IMG/VR virus record: IMGVR_UViG_3300020176_000008
Span: 38,520 to 102,519 of that record
Source: a virus
DNA length: 64,000 nt
Reading direction: 5' to 3' (one strand)
Position numbers and translations under genes: made by a program. Positions 24,846 to 31,778 of the stretch are shown piece by piece; position 1 is the stretch's first letter, and every line of letters begins with the position of its first letter. The notes under the pieces are model-generated. The model worked only from the letters and a program-made list of their open reading frames with translations, was not told where the DNA came from and searched no databases.

Positions 24846-25056
24846 AAATCCCTTCGAAATCCGCTCTGAAATGCTTCATATGGCTAAAGACTACATGGAC
24901 AAACAGTGGGAAATGAACTATGTGTTCACCCAGCAAATGTTTGAACAAGGTAAGAAAACAGCCGAAGAAATGCAGGCTGCTTTGGCACCTTATTCGACCG
25001 ATGAATTGATGAAAAAGGCTACGGAATTTTATTCTTTCGTATCTAAGAAAGACTAA
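24838..25056 (+). CDS. Small helical protein paired with phasin-like gene
   Basis: 72 residues. NPFEIRSEMLHMAKDYMDKQWEMNY ... DELMKKATEFYSFVSKK matches a short conserved protein of aquatic T4-like phages. It has GGAG before its ATG and overlaps the upstream gene. Probably a hetero-oligomer partner of that gene product. No catalytic residues. Confidence 0.6.
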   Translation: MSKNPFEIRSEMLHMAKDYMDKQWEMNYVFTQQMFEQGKKTAEEMQAALAPYSTDELMKKATEFYSFVSKKD

Positions 25057-25058
25057 TC

Positions 25059-25127
25059 ATGTGGCCCGTTTCCGACGAGGAATGGGAAACTTGGTTTAAT
25101 CAGCCTACAGGTCCCATCTACAAATAA
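25059..25127 (+). CDS. Possible 22-residue peptide
   Basis: MWPVSDEEWETWFNQPTGPI followed by YK: a tryptophan-rich, acidic micro-protein starting 2 nt after the preceding stop and ending just before a hairpin. The composition and clean fit between genes favour a real coding unit, but it is too short to be sure. Confidence 0.4.
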   Translation: MWPVSDEEWETWFNQPTGPIYK

Positions 25128-25136
25128 GAAATCGCC

Positions 25137-25168
25137 GCCTGGGTGAGTGATCCTTGCCCAGGCATTTT
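25137..25168 (+). terminator. Hairpin, probable weak terminator
   Basis: GCCTGGG (25137-25143) pairs with CCCAGGC (25157-25163) across a 13-nt loop and is followed by ATTTT. The long loop makes it a modest terminator. Confidence 0.5.
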
Positions 25169-25194
25169 CGCGTGTAAAATCTCAAAAGGATTAT

Positions 25195-25350
25195 ATGAAA
25201 ACAATAATTAAAAAAATTATGGCGGCACTAACGCCGACACCCCACTATCAATTTGAAGCATTCATTATCAGTAAAAACCCACAGTCTTCTGCAGAAGTAG
25301 AATATTGGGCTCGTATATACGAGCGCAAAAATGGAGGGTTCATCGTATGA
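25195..25350 (+). CDS. Small hypothetical protein
   Basis: 51 residues from the ATG after AAAAGGA. Basic N-terminus and aromatic C-terminus (VEYWARIYERKNGGFIV). It overlaps the next small gene by 4 nt. No recognised domain. Confidence 0.5.
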   Translation: MKTIIKKIMAALTPTPHYQFEAFIISKNPQSSAEVEYWARIYERKNGGFIV

Positions 25351-25466
25351 AGATTCTACGTAATGTTCAAACGTTTTTTGCGTCTATCGGTAAAGCTAGA
25401 GCTGCCGCTGAACTAACCAGACTAGGTCGTCGCGACTTAGCTCTGTTGATACTTAAAAATGATTAA
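25347..25466 (+). CDS. DUF1127/YjiS-like small protein
   Basis: 39 residues. GKARAAAELTRLGRRDLALLIL resembles the short Arg-rich helical motif of DUF1127 (YjiS-like) proteins, which occur in many proteobacteria and their phages. The ATGA overlap with the upstream gene and a following terminator define the operon end. Confidence 0.55.
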   Translation: MKILRNVQTFFASIGKARAAAELTRLGRRDLALLILKND

Positions 25467-25491
25467 TATAATACTAGGGTATTAAATTTTT

Positions 25492-25513
25492 AGGGGTCTT
25501 CGGACCCCTTTTT
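25492..25513 (+). terminator. Intrinsic terminator with UUCG loop
   Basis: 7-bp stem AGGGGTC/GACCCCT (25492-25498, 25503-25509) around the very stable TTCG tetraloop, followed by T5. Typical T4-style terminator. Confidence 0.95.
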
Positions 25514-25589
25514 AGTACCTAAGTATTACAAAAATAGTATACTTTTTTAGTGTACTACTATGTACAAGAATTCGATATTTTGTTATAAT
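25514..25589 (+). promoter_or_regulatory. Early-type promoter with inverted dyad copy
   Basis: AGTACCTAAGTATT (25514-25527) is the dyad element in reverse orientation, a 33-nt gap containing GTATACTTTT, then -35 TGTACA (25561-25566), 17-nt spacer and TATAAT (25584-25589). It drives the gene at 25620. The -35 to -10 sequence is almost identical to that at 41547. Confidence 0.85.
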
Positions 25590-25619
25590 TAATCCATAGA
25601 CAAACAGAGGACTATTAAC

Positions 25620-25913
25620 ATGATTCGTCAATCCACATCTTATCGTTTTACCGCCGATATAATGTCTGCTTCTGATATGATTCAAATCGGTGAATTGAGA
25701 AAAAATATTTCTGCTTTAAATAAAATTTCAAAGAAAAAATACCGTGTTGTACTGCGCGGCCGCAAACCTTTTTTTAAAAAGTCTGTCAACGTATATCCTT
25801 ATGGCACTGGAATGCGCAAAAATGCTTTGCGCTCTCACGACTATTTTGGTAATATTGTTGGCGGCCTTGCAAATGCATCACGTGTCGATGTGTATGTATA
25901 CGAACGTTATTAA
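25620..25913 (+). CDS. Small basic hypothetical protein
   Basis: 97 residues preceded by AGAGGA. Rich in Arg, Lys, Ser and Tyr (KKKYRVVLRGRKPFFKKSVNVYPYG). An early-type promoter directly upstream suggests a host-takeover or early regulatory role. No recognised domain. Confidence 0.55.
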   Translation: MIRQSTSYRFTADIMSASDMIQIGELRKNISALNKISKKKYRVVLRGRKPFFKKSVNVYPYGTGMRKNALRSHDYFGNIVGGLANASRVDVYVYERY

Positions 25914-25924
25914 GGAGAAATCAA

Positions 25925-26254
25925 ATGTCTAAATTGTTGATTGCTACTCAGTACTGCGAGAATTATGGTTCACCTAACGATCCATATTGGAAGATGAAGG
26001 GCGGATCCGAATACGTGGTCGAGGGTCTAGATTTTGATGCCGACTACGAATGGGCAGAAGTTCGTGTTGATCAAATCCTGACCAAGATTCGGGATCAAGT
26101 TGAAATCTCCAACCCTATGTGTGAGGAATACATCCTCGGTTGGTCTATTGTTGCCGACGACTATTTGACCGATTACGAACGCAGTCAACTCGAGTTCGAC
26201 GGCAAGATTGATTTTCCTGCGAAAATTATTGTTATCGATGAAATGTGTGTATAA
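25925..26254 (+). CDS. Hypothetical early protein
   Basis: 109 residues, strong AAGGAG site. Acidic (FDADYEWAEVRVDQIL, DDYLTDYERSQLEFDG) with LLIATQYCENYG at the start, a pattern seen in conserved phage proteins of unknown role. Co-transcribed with the preceding gene from the 25561 promoter; last gene before the tRNA array. Confidence 0.55.
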   Translation: MSKLLIATQYCENYGSPNDPYWKMKGGSEYVVEGLDFDADYEWAEVRVDQILTKIRDQVEISNPMCEEYILGWSIVADDYLTDYERSQLEFDGKIDFPAKIIVIDEMCV

Positions 26255-26257
26255 ATA
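26250..26257 (+). promoter_or_regulatory. Possible late promoter ahead of tRNA array
   Basis: Exact TATAAATA overlapping the stop of the upstream gene, 64 nt before the first tRNA. A TATAAT at 26303-26308 lies closer to the tRNA but lacks a good -35. Either could feed the array. Confidence 0.4.
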
Positions 26258-26320
26258 TTTCGCGCGTTGAAGAATGCATTATCTATAAAATAATAAAAAG
26301 TGTATAATTGATTTTGATTA

Positions 26321-26395
26321 GCCGGATTAGCTCAGTGGTAGAGCAACCGCCTTGTAAGCGGTAGGTCGTCAGTTCGAACCCGACATCCGGCACCA
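26321..26395 (+). tRNA. tRNA-Thr (anticodon TGT)
   Basis: Acceptor GCCGGAT/ATCCGGC, anticodon stem ACCGC/GCGGT with loop CTTGTAA, TTCGAAC T-loop, encoded CCA. The T-stem has one mismatch. Confidence 0.95.
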
Positions 26396-26396
26396 T

Positions 26397-26472
26397 TCCT
26401 CGATAGCTCAGTTGGTAGAGCAGCAGACTGTTAATCTGTTGGTCGTAGGTTCGAGCCCTACTCGAGGAGCCA
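26397..26472 (+). tRNA. tRNA-Asn (anticodon GTT)
   Basis: Acceptor TCCTCGA/TCGAGGA, anticodon loop CTGTTAA, TTCGAGC T-loop, encoded CCA; one base after the previous tRNA. Confidence 0.95.
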
Positions 26473-26477
26473 TTTTT

Positions 26478-26562
26478 GGAAGTGCCGCCGTAATGGTATG
26501 GCAGCGGACTGTAACTCCGCCGACGTAAGTCACAATAGGTTCGATCCCTATCACTTCCACCA
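26478..26562 (+). tRNA. tRNA-Tyr (anticodon GTA)
   Basis: Acceptor GGAAGTG/CACTTCC, anticodon stem GCGGA/TCCGC with loop CTGTAAC, long variable arm typical of bacterial tRNA-Tyr, encoded CCA. Confidence 0.95.
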
Positions 26563-26617
26563 AAGATGTATATAATACAAATTGTGTTATAATAAGAAAG
26601 AACCCATGCAAGTGCCT

Positions 26618-26695
26618 CGGAGATTAGGAGAGTCTGGTTAATCCGCTCGGTTTGGGACCGAGAAATCGTAGGTTCGAATCCTACATCTCCGACCA
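26618..26695 (+). tRNA. tRNA-Pro (anticodon TGG)
   Basis: Acceptor CGGAGAT/ATCTCCG, anticodon stem CTCGG/CCGAG with loop TTTGGGA, TTCGAAT T-loop, encoded CCA. Two TATAAT hexamers lie in the 55-nt gap upstream (26571, 26588). Confidence 0.95.
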
Positions 26696-26703
26696 TTATT
26701 ACA

Positions 26704-26818
26704 CGCCTCGCAGCGTAATTCAACGAAAGTTGAACGTGCAAATCGAGTTGACTCTAGTCAATTTTTACGGTGATTACGATAAAATCACGACGGAAGTTCG
26801 TAACCGTCACTAACAAAA
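26704..26818 (+). ncRNA. Candidate structured RNA inside the tRNA array
   Basis: A 123-nt gap between tRNA-Pro and tRNA-Leu with no gene but several stems: CTCG/CGAG (26707-26710, 26744-26747) enclosing TTCAAC-GAAA-GTTGAA (26719-26734); TTGAC-TCTA-GTCAA followed by five T (26748-26766); then GTGATT/AATCAC and GACGG/CCGTC. It lacks a T-arm/CCA, so it is not a tRNA. T4 encodes two stable non-tRNA species in its tRNA cluster, and this could be an equivalent. Homology not tested. Confidence 0.45.
26748..26766 (+). terminator. Possible terminator within the tRNA array
   Basis: 5-bp stem TTGAC/GTCAA with TCTA loop and T5 tail. Short stem, so probably partial; it may instead be a module of the structured RNA. 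Confidence 0.4.
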
Positions 26819-26903
26819 GCGGGTGTGGCGTAATTGGTAGCCGCACTAGATTTAGGTTCTAGCGTTGAAAGACGTGGGGGTTCGAGTCCCTTCACCCGCA
26901 CCA
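26819..26903 (+). tRNA. tRNA-Leu (anticodon TAG)
   Basis: Acceptor GCGGGTG/CACCCGC, anticodon stem CTAGA/TCTAG with loop TTTAGGT, class II variable arm CGTTGAAAGACG, encoded CCA. Confidence 0.95.
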
Positions 26904-26930
26904 TACATTTTTATTAAGGAGTATGTTATA

Positions 26931-27059
26931 ATGGCAGCTGTAAAAGGAAAAGAAGTACGCCGCAAGGTGCATAAAGGAACTTGCCAAAATGGTAGTAAAA
27001 CTGCCAGTGCAAATAAATGTCGTAAAGATCACAAAAAATATCGCGGTCAAGGCCGTTAA
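26931..27059 (+). CDS. Tiny basic protein between tRNA genes
   Basis: 42 residues with AAGGAG 9 nt upstream. About one third Lys/Arg, with cysteines in KGTCQNGSKTASANKCRKDHKKY. Likely nucleic-acid binding. Its placement between two tRNA-Leu genes is shared with no other protein gene in the first part of the array. Function unknown. Confidence 0.6.
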   Translation: MAAVKGKEVRRKVHKGTCQNGSKTASANKCRKDHKKYRGQGR

Positions 27060-27067
27060 TTAACAAT

Positions 27068-27152
27068 GCGACTGTGGTGAAATTGGTATACACAACAGAC
27101 TTAAAATCTGTCGACGCAAGTCATGCCAGTTCGATTCTGGCCAGTCGCACCA
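27068..27152 (+). tRNA. tRNA-Leu (anticodon TAA)
   Basis: Acceptor GCGACTG/CAGTCGC, anticodon stem ACAGA/TCTGT with loop CTTAAAA, class II variable arm, encoded CCA. Confidence 0.95.
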
Positions 27153-27165
27153 TTTGGAGAATATA

Positions 27166-27705
27166 ATGAGTTTGAAATTTGTGCCTGACACGACATTTTA
27201 TATGCGTGTTCGTGATGAGAGTATCGGAGGAGATAATCCTTTCCGATGGGAATTGCAAACAAGTAAAGACTTGTTTTTAAATAAGCGCGTAGTAATCTTT
27301 TCACTTCCAGGAGCATTTACTCCTACATGTTCTACATTCCAGGTTCCTGGGTTTGAGGCGGCATACGAGGAGATTCGTTCTCTTGGCATTGACGAAGTTT
27401 ATGTCGTATCTGTTAATGATGCATTCGTTATGCGTAAATGGATGATCGACCAAAAAGTAGAAAAGCTGAAAGCGCTACCGGATGGTAATGGCGAATTTAC
27501 TACCGGAATGGGAATGCTTGTTAGCAAAAAGAATCTCGGCTTTGGTTACCGCTCATGGCGTTATGCGGCAGTCATCAAAGATTGCATCGTAGAACGTACG
27601 TTTGTGGAACCAGGTATTATGGATCTTGCACCAGGTGATCCATATGGAGAGACACATCCAGATACAGTTGTTAACTATCTAAAAGCTGTAGCAAATCTAG
27701 TATAA
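27166..27705 (+). CDS. Peroxiredoxin (Prx5/AhpC-TSA family)
   Basis: 179 residues from the ATG after TTGGAGAA. The peroxidatic Cys is in PGAFTPTCS (Cys55), followed by PGFEAAYEEI and VVSVNDAFVMRKW, a Prx5-type pattern. A further Cys (KDCIVE) could act as resolving residue. It reduces peroxides using thiol donors such as the phage thioredoxin. Embedded in the tRNA array, with Dps and cytochrome c also in the genome, it suggests management of oxidative stress in the infected cell. Confidence 0.9.
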   Translation: MSLKFVPDTTFYMRVRDESIGGDNPFRWELQTSKDLFLNKRVVIFSLPGAFTPTCSTFQVPGFEAAYEEIRSLGIDEVYVVSVNDAFVMRKWMIDQKVEKLKALPDGNGEFTTGMGMLVSKKNLGFGYRSWRYAAVIKDCIVERTFVEPGIMDLAPGDPYGETHPDTVVNYLKAVANLV

Positions 27706-27726
27706 GATACTGCCGTGTGAAGGCAC

Positions 27727-27746
27727 GGGGAGTCTACGGACTCCCC
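27727..27746 (+). terminator. Stable hairpin after peroxiredoxin
   Basis: 8-bp stem GGGGAGTC/GACTCCCC with UACG tetraloop. No U-run follows, so it may protect or process the 3' end more than terminate. Confidence 0.6.
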
Positions 27747-27777
27747 ACCTATACTTCAATAATCCCTGAATTATATT

Positions 27778-27885
27778 ATGAAAAATGTTATAATAATTTT
27801 TATTAGTCTTATGATGGCTTCTTGTGCAGTCACTAGATATTCTGTGGATGTTAGATTTCCTTCAGGTAACATAAGTATAAGGTAG
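27778..27885 (+). CDS. Minimal lipoprotein (35 residues)
   Basis: MKNVIIIFISLMMASC forms a signal peptide with lipobox MASC, leaving a mature lipopeptide of about 20 residues (CAVTRYSVDVRFPSGNISIR). Lies between peroxiredoxin and tRNA-Arg. It could be a very short o-spanin-like or immunity lipopeptide. No ribosome site is obvious (TTATATT), so confidence is moderate. Confidence 0.45.
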   Translation: MKNVIIIFISLMMASCAVTRYSVDVRFPSGNISIR

Positions 27886-27889
27886 ATTC

Positions 27890-27966
27890 CTGCCCTTAGC
27901 TCAGTTGGATAGAGCAACAGCCTTCTAAGCTGTGGGTCGGGAGTTCGAACCTCTCAGGGCAGGCCA
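27890..27966 (+). tRNA. tRNA-Arg (anticodon TCT)
   Basis: Acceptor CTGCCCT/AGGGCAG, anticodon stem ACAGC/GCTGT with loop CTTCTAA, TTCGAAC T-loop, encoded CCA. Confidence 0.95.
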
Positions 27967-27967
27967 T

Positions 27968-28041
27968 GCGGGATTAGTTTAATGGGAAAACTGTAGATTT
28001 CCAATCTTCCGTTAGGAGTTCGATTCTCCTATCCCGCTCCA
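27968..28041 (+). tRNA. tRNA-Gly (anticodon TCC)
   Basis: Acceptor GCGGGAT/ATCCCGC, anticodon loop TTTCCAA, TTCGATT T-loop, encoded CCA. Confidence 0.95.
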
Positions 28042-28059
28042 TTTATAAAAGGTAGAATT

Positions 28060-29031
28060 ATGGGTAAAGCTTTATACCAAGTTACGCAGAGTGAAACTAA
28101 CAAAGATTTATATTTAGGTATGGATCGTGCAGATGGGCGCGACTACTACCTCGATATGTGGGGTACATATAAATCTAGGTTTGGTACACCAGTAGTAGAA
28201 GAGTATGAAGACAAATATATTCTACGTGCAGATCTTGCACCAGGCGGACTAAAAGCTTTCGGCGGTGAGCGCGTGATATCTGATTCTCCTCGCGATACAT
28301 TTGTATACGTAGCTCCACGTCAAGGTCACGCTCCCGACGCAATCGCTGCTATTGCTCGTGAATACGGCAAGAAGGTTGTATTCTTTATGCCAGCATCTAA
28401 GCAAGTATCAGATCACCAAGGATCTGTATTTGCTTATGAGAACGTTGAAGTTCGGTTCTTTAAGACAGCAGCAATGCCTATGTTAAATGGTTATGCAAAG
28501 AAGTGGGCTATCCAACGCGGATATGGATACATTCCATTTGGATTTAAAGAGACTCCAATTGTTACCGCTGGACTCATCAACATGTGTCGAACAGTGTCCA
28601 ACGATCTTGGCAAGGATCCTGCAGAAATCTATTGCGCAGTATCAACTGGTACGATGATTCGCGCACTTCAACTCGGTTGGCCGAATGCCACTCCAAGAGG
28701 CGTTGCGGTTGCTCGCAATATTAAAGATGGCGAGAAGGGTGAAGCTATTATAGAGTCCGCAACAATCCCCTTTCTCACAAAGACCCCTGACGCAGATACC
28801 ATGCCATTTCCCACGACTGGTGCTTATGATGCAAAAGCTTGGTATCTATTTAAGCGTGACGCAAAGCCAGGATCGATATTTATTAATGTTGGATCCGATG
28901 CACAGATCAATAGGAACCTAAAATACGTCAATACAGAATCTATAAATTCTCAAAGAGAATGGAACGATCTTGGCGATTGGGAAGTTAATAGAAGTCTTAA
29001 AGACGGATATACTAGTCATTTAATCACATAA
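28060..29031 (+). CDS. Conserved protein, possibly PLP fold-type-II-like
   Basis: 323 residues. The layout recalls ACC-deaminase/threonine-synthase-type PLP enzymes: an alternating alpha/beta stretch (TFVYVAPRQGHAPDAIAAIAREYGKKVVFFMPAS), then CAVSTGTMIRALQLGWPNA like the phosphate-binding SGGT loop. I cannot identify the PLP lysine with its SNHxR-like surroundings, so it may be inactive or something else. It starts an operon with cytochrome c and SHMT. Low-confidence functional call, high confidence that it is a gene. Confidence 0.45.
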   Translation: MGKALYQVTQSETNKDLYLGMDRADGRDYYLDMWGTYKSRFGTPVVEEYEDKYILRADLAPGGLKAFGGERVISDSPRDTFVYVAPRQGHAPDAIAAIAREYGKKVVFFMPASKQVSDHQGSVFAYENVEVRFFKTAAMPMLNGYAKKWAIQRGYGYIPFGFKETPIVTAGLINMCRTVSNDLGKDPAEIYCAVSTGTMIRALQLGWPNATPRGVAVARNIKDGEKGEAIIESATIPFLTKTPDADTMPFPTTGAYDAKAWYLFKRDAKPGSIFINVGSDAQINRNLKYVNTESINSQREWNDLGDWEVNRSLKDGYTSHLIT

Positions 29032-29040
29032 GGAATCGAT

Positions 29041-29346
29041 ATGAAAAAACTATTATTAACAATTGCTCTTGCCGTGACTGCAACTGTATCTATGGCAGAT
29101 ACCCGTGCTCTTGCACAAAAAAATATGTGTTTAGCTTGTCATGCTGTGGACAAGAAACTGGTTGGGCCAGCATATAAAGATGTGGCTGCTAAATACGCAG
29201 GACGCAAAGACGCAGTTGAATATTTGACTAAGAAAATTAAATCAGGAGGTAGTGGTGTATGGGGTGTAATTCCTATGCCTGCACAACCTCAATTAACTGA
29301 TGCCCAGGTTAAAGAATTGGCAGAATGGGTACTTAAAACAAAATGA
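29041..29346 (+). CDS. Periplasmic c-type cytochrome
   Basis: 101 residues. Signal peptide MKKLLLTIALAVTATVSMA (cleavage after Ala19), heme-binding CLACH at 30-34, GPAYKDVAAKYAGR and the axial Met in IPMPAQ (Met78): a small class I cytochrome of the c551/c552 type. Heme attachment would need the host Ccm machinery in the periplasm. It would shuttle electrons between respiratory complexes. A phage-borne c cytochrome is unusual. It overlaps glyA by 4 nt, so the two are co-translated. Confidence 0.9.
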   Translation: MKKLLLTIALAVTATVSMADTRALAQKNMCLACHAVDKKLVGPAYKDVAAKYAGRKDAVEYLTKKIKSGGSGVWGVIPMPAQPQLTDAQVKELAEWVLKTK

Positions 29347-30488
29347 TTGATCCACGAATTAAACTAATTGTTGCCGACGAAGGTGTTAGACAACAGGATA
29401 CAATCGAACTTATTGCCAGCGAAAACTTCACTAGCGATGCAGTAATGGAACTATGCGGTAGTATTCTTACCAATAAGTACGCCGAAGGTCTTCCTGGAAA
29501 ACGTTATTACAATGGATGCGAAGAAGTTGATAAGGTTGAAGAACTTGCGATTGAATACGCTACTGAGTTGTTTGGTTGTAAATACGCAAACGTCCAACCT
29601 CATTCTGGTGCCAATGCTAACCTAGCAGTGTTCAAAGCATTCTTGAGTCCAGGCGATGTTATCCTTGGTATGGACTTGGCAAGTGGTGGACATTTATCAC
29701 ATGGTGCTGGTGTCAACGTTAGCGGCAGATGGTTTACGTCTTATAGCTATGGTGTTGATAGTAACGGGCGTCTTGATTACCAAGACATTGCTGATAAAGC
29801 AAATTTGTATCAACCCAAAATGATTATTGCTGGTGCCAGTGCATACAGTCAAGTCATTGATTGGGAAGCATTCCGTGCAATTGCTGATTCAGTTGGTGCT
29901 ATTCTACTTGCAGACGTCAGTCACTACTCAGGATTGGTTGCCGGTGGCGAATACCCAAGTCCATTCCCATATGCAGATGTAGTGACTACAACAACACATA
30001 AGACATTGCGAGGTCCTCGTGGTGGTATGATTATGTGGGATGAAGAAGACTTTAGCAAGAAGATCAACGGCGCAGTATTTCCTGGAACTCAAGGTGGTCC
30101 ATTGATGCATATTATTGCTGCCAAAGCACAATGTTTCTATGAAGCACTCCAGCCTGAGTTTAAGCTATATGCTAAACGTATACGTATCAATGCACATGCA
30201 ATGGCACAAACATTTATGGATGCCGGTGTTGATGTTGTATCAGGTGGAACACAATGCCACATGATGACAATCAACTTGAACAAAGAGAAATATAGTGGTC
30301 GTCAGTTTGCTGACTTATTGGAAGCAAACGGTATTACCGCAAATAAGAATGGTGTACCTGGTGATACTCGCGGCTTTGTTGAAACCAGTGGTGTACGTAT
30401 TGGAGTTGCTGCAGAGACAACTCGTGGACATGACGAAGCATGGTTCAAAGCACTGGCCGAACGAATGATTAAACTTCTGAGGGATTAA
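29343..30488 (+). CDS. glyA: Serine hydroxymethyltransferase
   Basis: 381 residues. SHMT hallmarks: ELIASENF (22-29), NKYAEGLPGKRYY, QPHSGANAN, DVSHYSG (Asp191, His194) and the PLP lysine in TTTTHKTLRGPRGG (Lys220). Converts serine and THF to glycine and methylene-THF. Slightly shorter than bacterial GlyA (about 415), but all motifs are present. Methylene-THF is the one-carbon donor for phage ThyX, linking this gene to dTMP supply. Confidence 0.95.
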   Translation: MIDPRIKLIVADEGVRQQDTIELIASENFTSDAVMELCGSILTNKYAEGLPGKRYYNGCEEVDKVEELAIEYATELFGCKYANVQPHSGANANLAVFKAFLSPGDVILGMDLASGGHLSHGAGVNVSGRWFTSYSYGVDSNGRLDYQDIADKANLYQPKMIIAGASAYSQVIDWEAFRAIADSVGAILLADVSHYSGLVAGGEYPSPFPYADVVTTTTHKTLRGPRGGMIMWDEEDFSKKINGAVFPGTQGGPLMHIIAAKAQCFYEALQPEFKLYAKRIRINAHAMAQTFMDAGVDVVSGGTQCHMMTINLNKEKYSGRQFADLLEANGITANKNGVPGDTRGFVETSGVRIGVAAETTRGHDEAWFKALAERMIKLLRD

Positions 30489-30494
30489 TACAGT

Positions 30495-30571
30495 ACACCT
30501 ATAGCTCAGTTGGTTAGAGCAGTGGACTCATAATCCATTGGTCCTAGGTTCAAGTCCTAGTGGGTGTACCA
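30495..30571 (+). tRNA. tRNA-Met (anticodon CAT; elongator or Ile2)
   Basis: Acceptor ACACCTA/TGGGTGT, anticodon stem GTGGA/TCCAT with loop CTCATAA, TTCAAGT T-loop, encoded CCA. The paired first base (A-T) excludes an initiator. Lysidine-modified Ile2 cannot be excluded. Confidence 0.9.
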
Positions 30572-30584
30572 ATAATATTAAAGC

Positions 30585-30794
30585 ATGGATGCAAAATACG
30601 TAAATATATTTGTTCAATGGGAACATGGATTTGAATACACAACAAAAATGATGTTCCCATCTAATCAACGTATAAATAGTTGGGCAAAACACTTACATGG
30701 CATTAGTCAGATTAAAGATTTTGAAATTACAGATGATAAGAATAAACTAATTTTAAATAAAAAAAGTTATGTTGTTCCAACTAAAATATATTAA
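30585..30794 (+). CDS. Small hypothetical protein
   Basis: 69 residues directly after tRNA-Met. Mixed alpha/beta with aromatic residues (VNIFVQWEHGFEYTTKMMFPSNQ). No recognised domain; no clear Shine-Dalgarno. Confidence 0.5.
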   Translation: MDAKYVNIFVQWEHGFEYTTKMMFPSNQRINSWAKHLHGISQIKDFEITDDKNKLILNKKSYVVPTKIY

Positions 30795-30808
30795 AGGATG
30801 AATATACG

Positions 30809-31561
30809 ATGTTTTGGTTTAAACGCAAAAAAGTAGTAGTAGATTGGTATACTACAGATAAGGCTGTGTACACATTCCACCAGATTAGAAAGTTTGGCAA
30901 AGATGATTATCCTGGTTGGTGGAAACGTCTTCCAGCAACTTTGACGCAACCTATATCTGGAACTTCACTTGTTTCAAAAACTTCATCCATCAAAAAGTGC
31001 GAAGGCATCAATACGATGTTTGCAAATACTTGGATTTTTCCATTTTGGGCAGATGTCGCAATCGCAACAAATGAAACAGGACTAGAGGTTTCAGATGGTC
31101 AGGGCAATACTCATGGTGTTTCGCATCCGGAATTGCAGTATGATATTATCGATAAACCTTATTTTGGATCTAAAAAACATCATAAATTTACATCACCGTG
31201 GTTAGCTTCTTCTAAAAGTAAAACATATTTTACAATGCTACCAGCAACGTATCATACAATGAATATTTGGAACAAGATGACTATTCTTCCAGGTACATTG
31301 AATTTCTACTATCAGAATGCAACAAATATTAACGTATTCGTTGAGAATGACATTCCGCAATTTAATATTATTGCTGGAACGCCGATGTATTATATAATTC
31401 CTCAGACGGAAGACGAAGTCGAAATGCGGTGTCATCTAGTAGACAGCCTAGAATATTCTAGGATAACGACCATGATGAATACATTTGGTGGCACATATAA
31501 TAGGTCTAAAAAAGCAAAAATTGCAATGGAATCTAAAAGCAAGTGCCCATTTCATTTTTGA
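30809..31561 (+). CDS. Conserved T4-like phage protein of unknown function
   Basis: 250 residues with AAAGGATG upstream. Begins MFWFKRKKVVVDWYTTD and contains PGWWKRLPAT, KKCEGINTMFANTWIFPFWADV and MTILPGTLNFYYQN, rich in Trp/Phe and beta structure. A DUF6065-like relation is possible but unverified. No signal peptide. Appears expressed with the neighbouring small genes. Function unknown. Confidence 0.6.
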   Translation: MFWFKRKKVVVDWYTTDKAVYTFHQIRKFGKDDYPGWWKRLPATLTQPISGTSLVSKTSSIKKCEGINTMFANTWIFPFWADVAIATNETGLEVSDGQGNTHGVSHPELQYDIIDKPYFGSKKHHKFTSPWLASSKSKTYFTMLPATYHTMNIWNKMTILPGTLNFYYQNATNINVFVENDIPQFNIIAGTPMYYIIPQTEDEVEMRCHLVDSLEYSRITTMMNTFGGTYNRSKKAKIAMESKSKCPFHF

Positions 31562-31595
31562 TATATAATAAGTCTATATTTTAAAGGAGAATACT

Positions 31596-31778
31596 ATGTC
31601 AGATGGTGGAAAAGGTTCAGCACCTCGACCATTCAGTGTAAGTAATCAGGAATATGCTGAACGATGGGACGCAATATTTGGTCGCGATGGTAACGAAACT
31701 AAAAAGAACGGACAACCGTTGCCTCAAACATTAAAGGATAACGTTGAGGATTATCTGGAATCCCAGAAAAAACAATAA
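31596..31778 (+). CDS. Short conserved phage protein
   Basis: 60 residues, AAAGGAGA site. SDGGKGSAPRPFSVSNQEYAERWDAIFGRD is a motif I recognise from many unrelated phages, always in a protein of about 50-70 residues with no known role. Last gene before a terminator. Confidence 0.75.
   Translation: MSDGGKGSAPRPFSVSNQEYAERWDAIFGRDGNETKKNGQPLPQTLKDNVEDYLESQKKQ

Noticed and set aside
26283-26741. A 152-codon minus-strand frame across the tRNA array
   Set aside because: It covers four convincing tRNA genes; the apparent protein is their reverse complement.
26704-26818. An additional tRNA in the gap
   Set aside because: No acceptor pairing with CCA and no T-loop consensus; listed instead as a candidate structured RNA.
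30671-30678. TATAAATA inside the small gene after tRNA-Met
   Set aside because: Intragenic and 130 nt before the next ATG; not enough support for a promoter.
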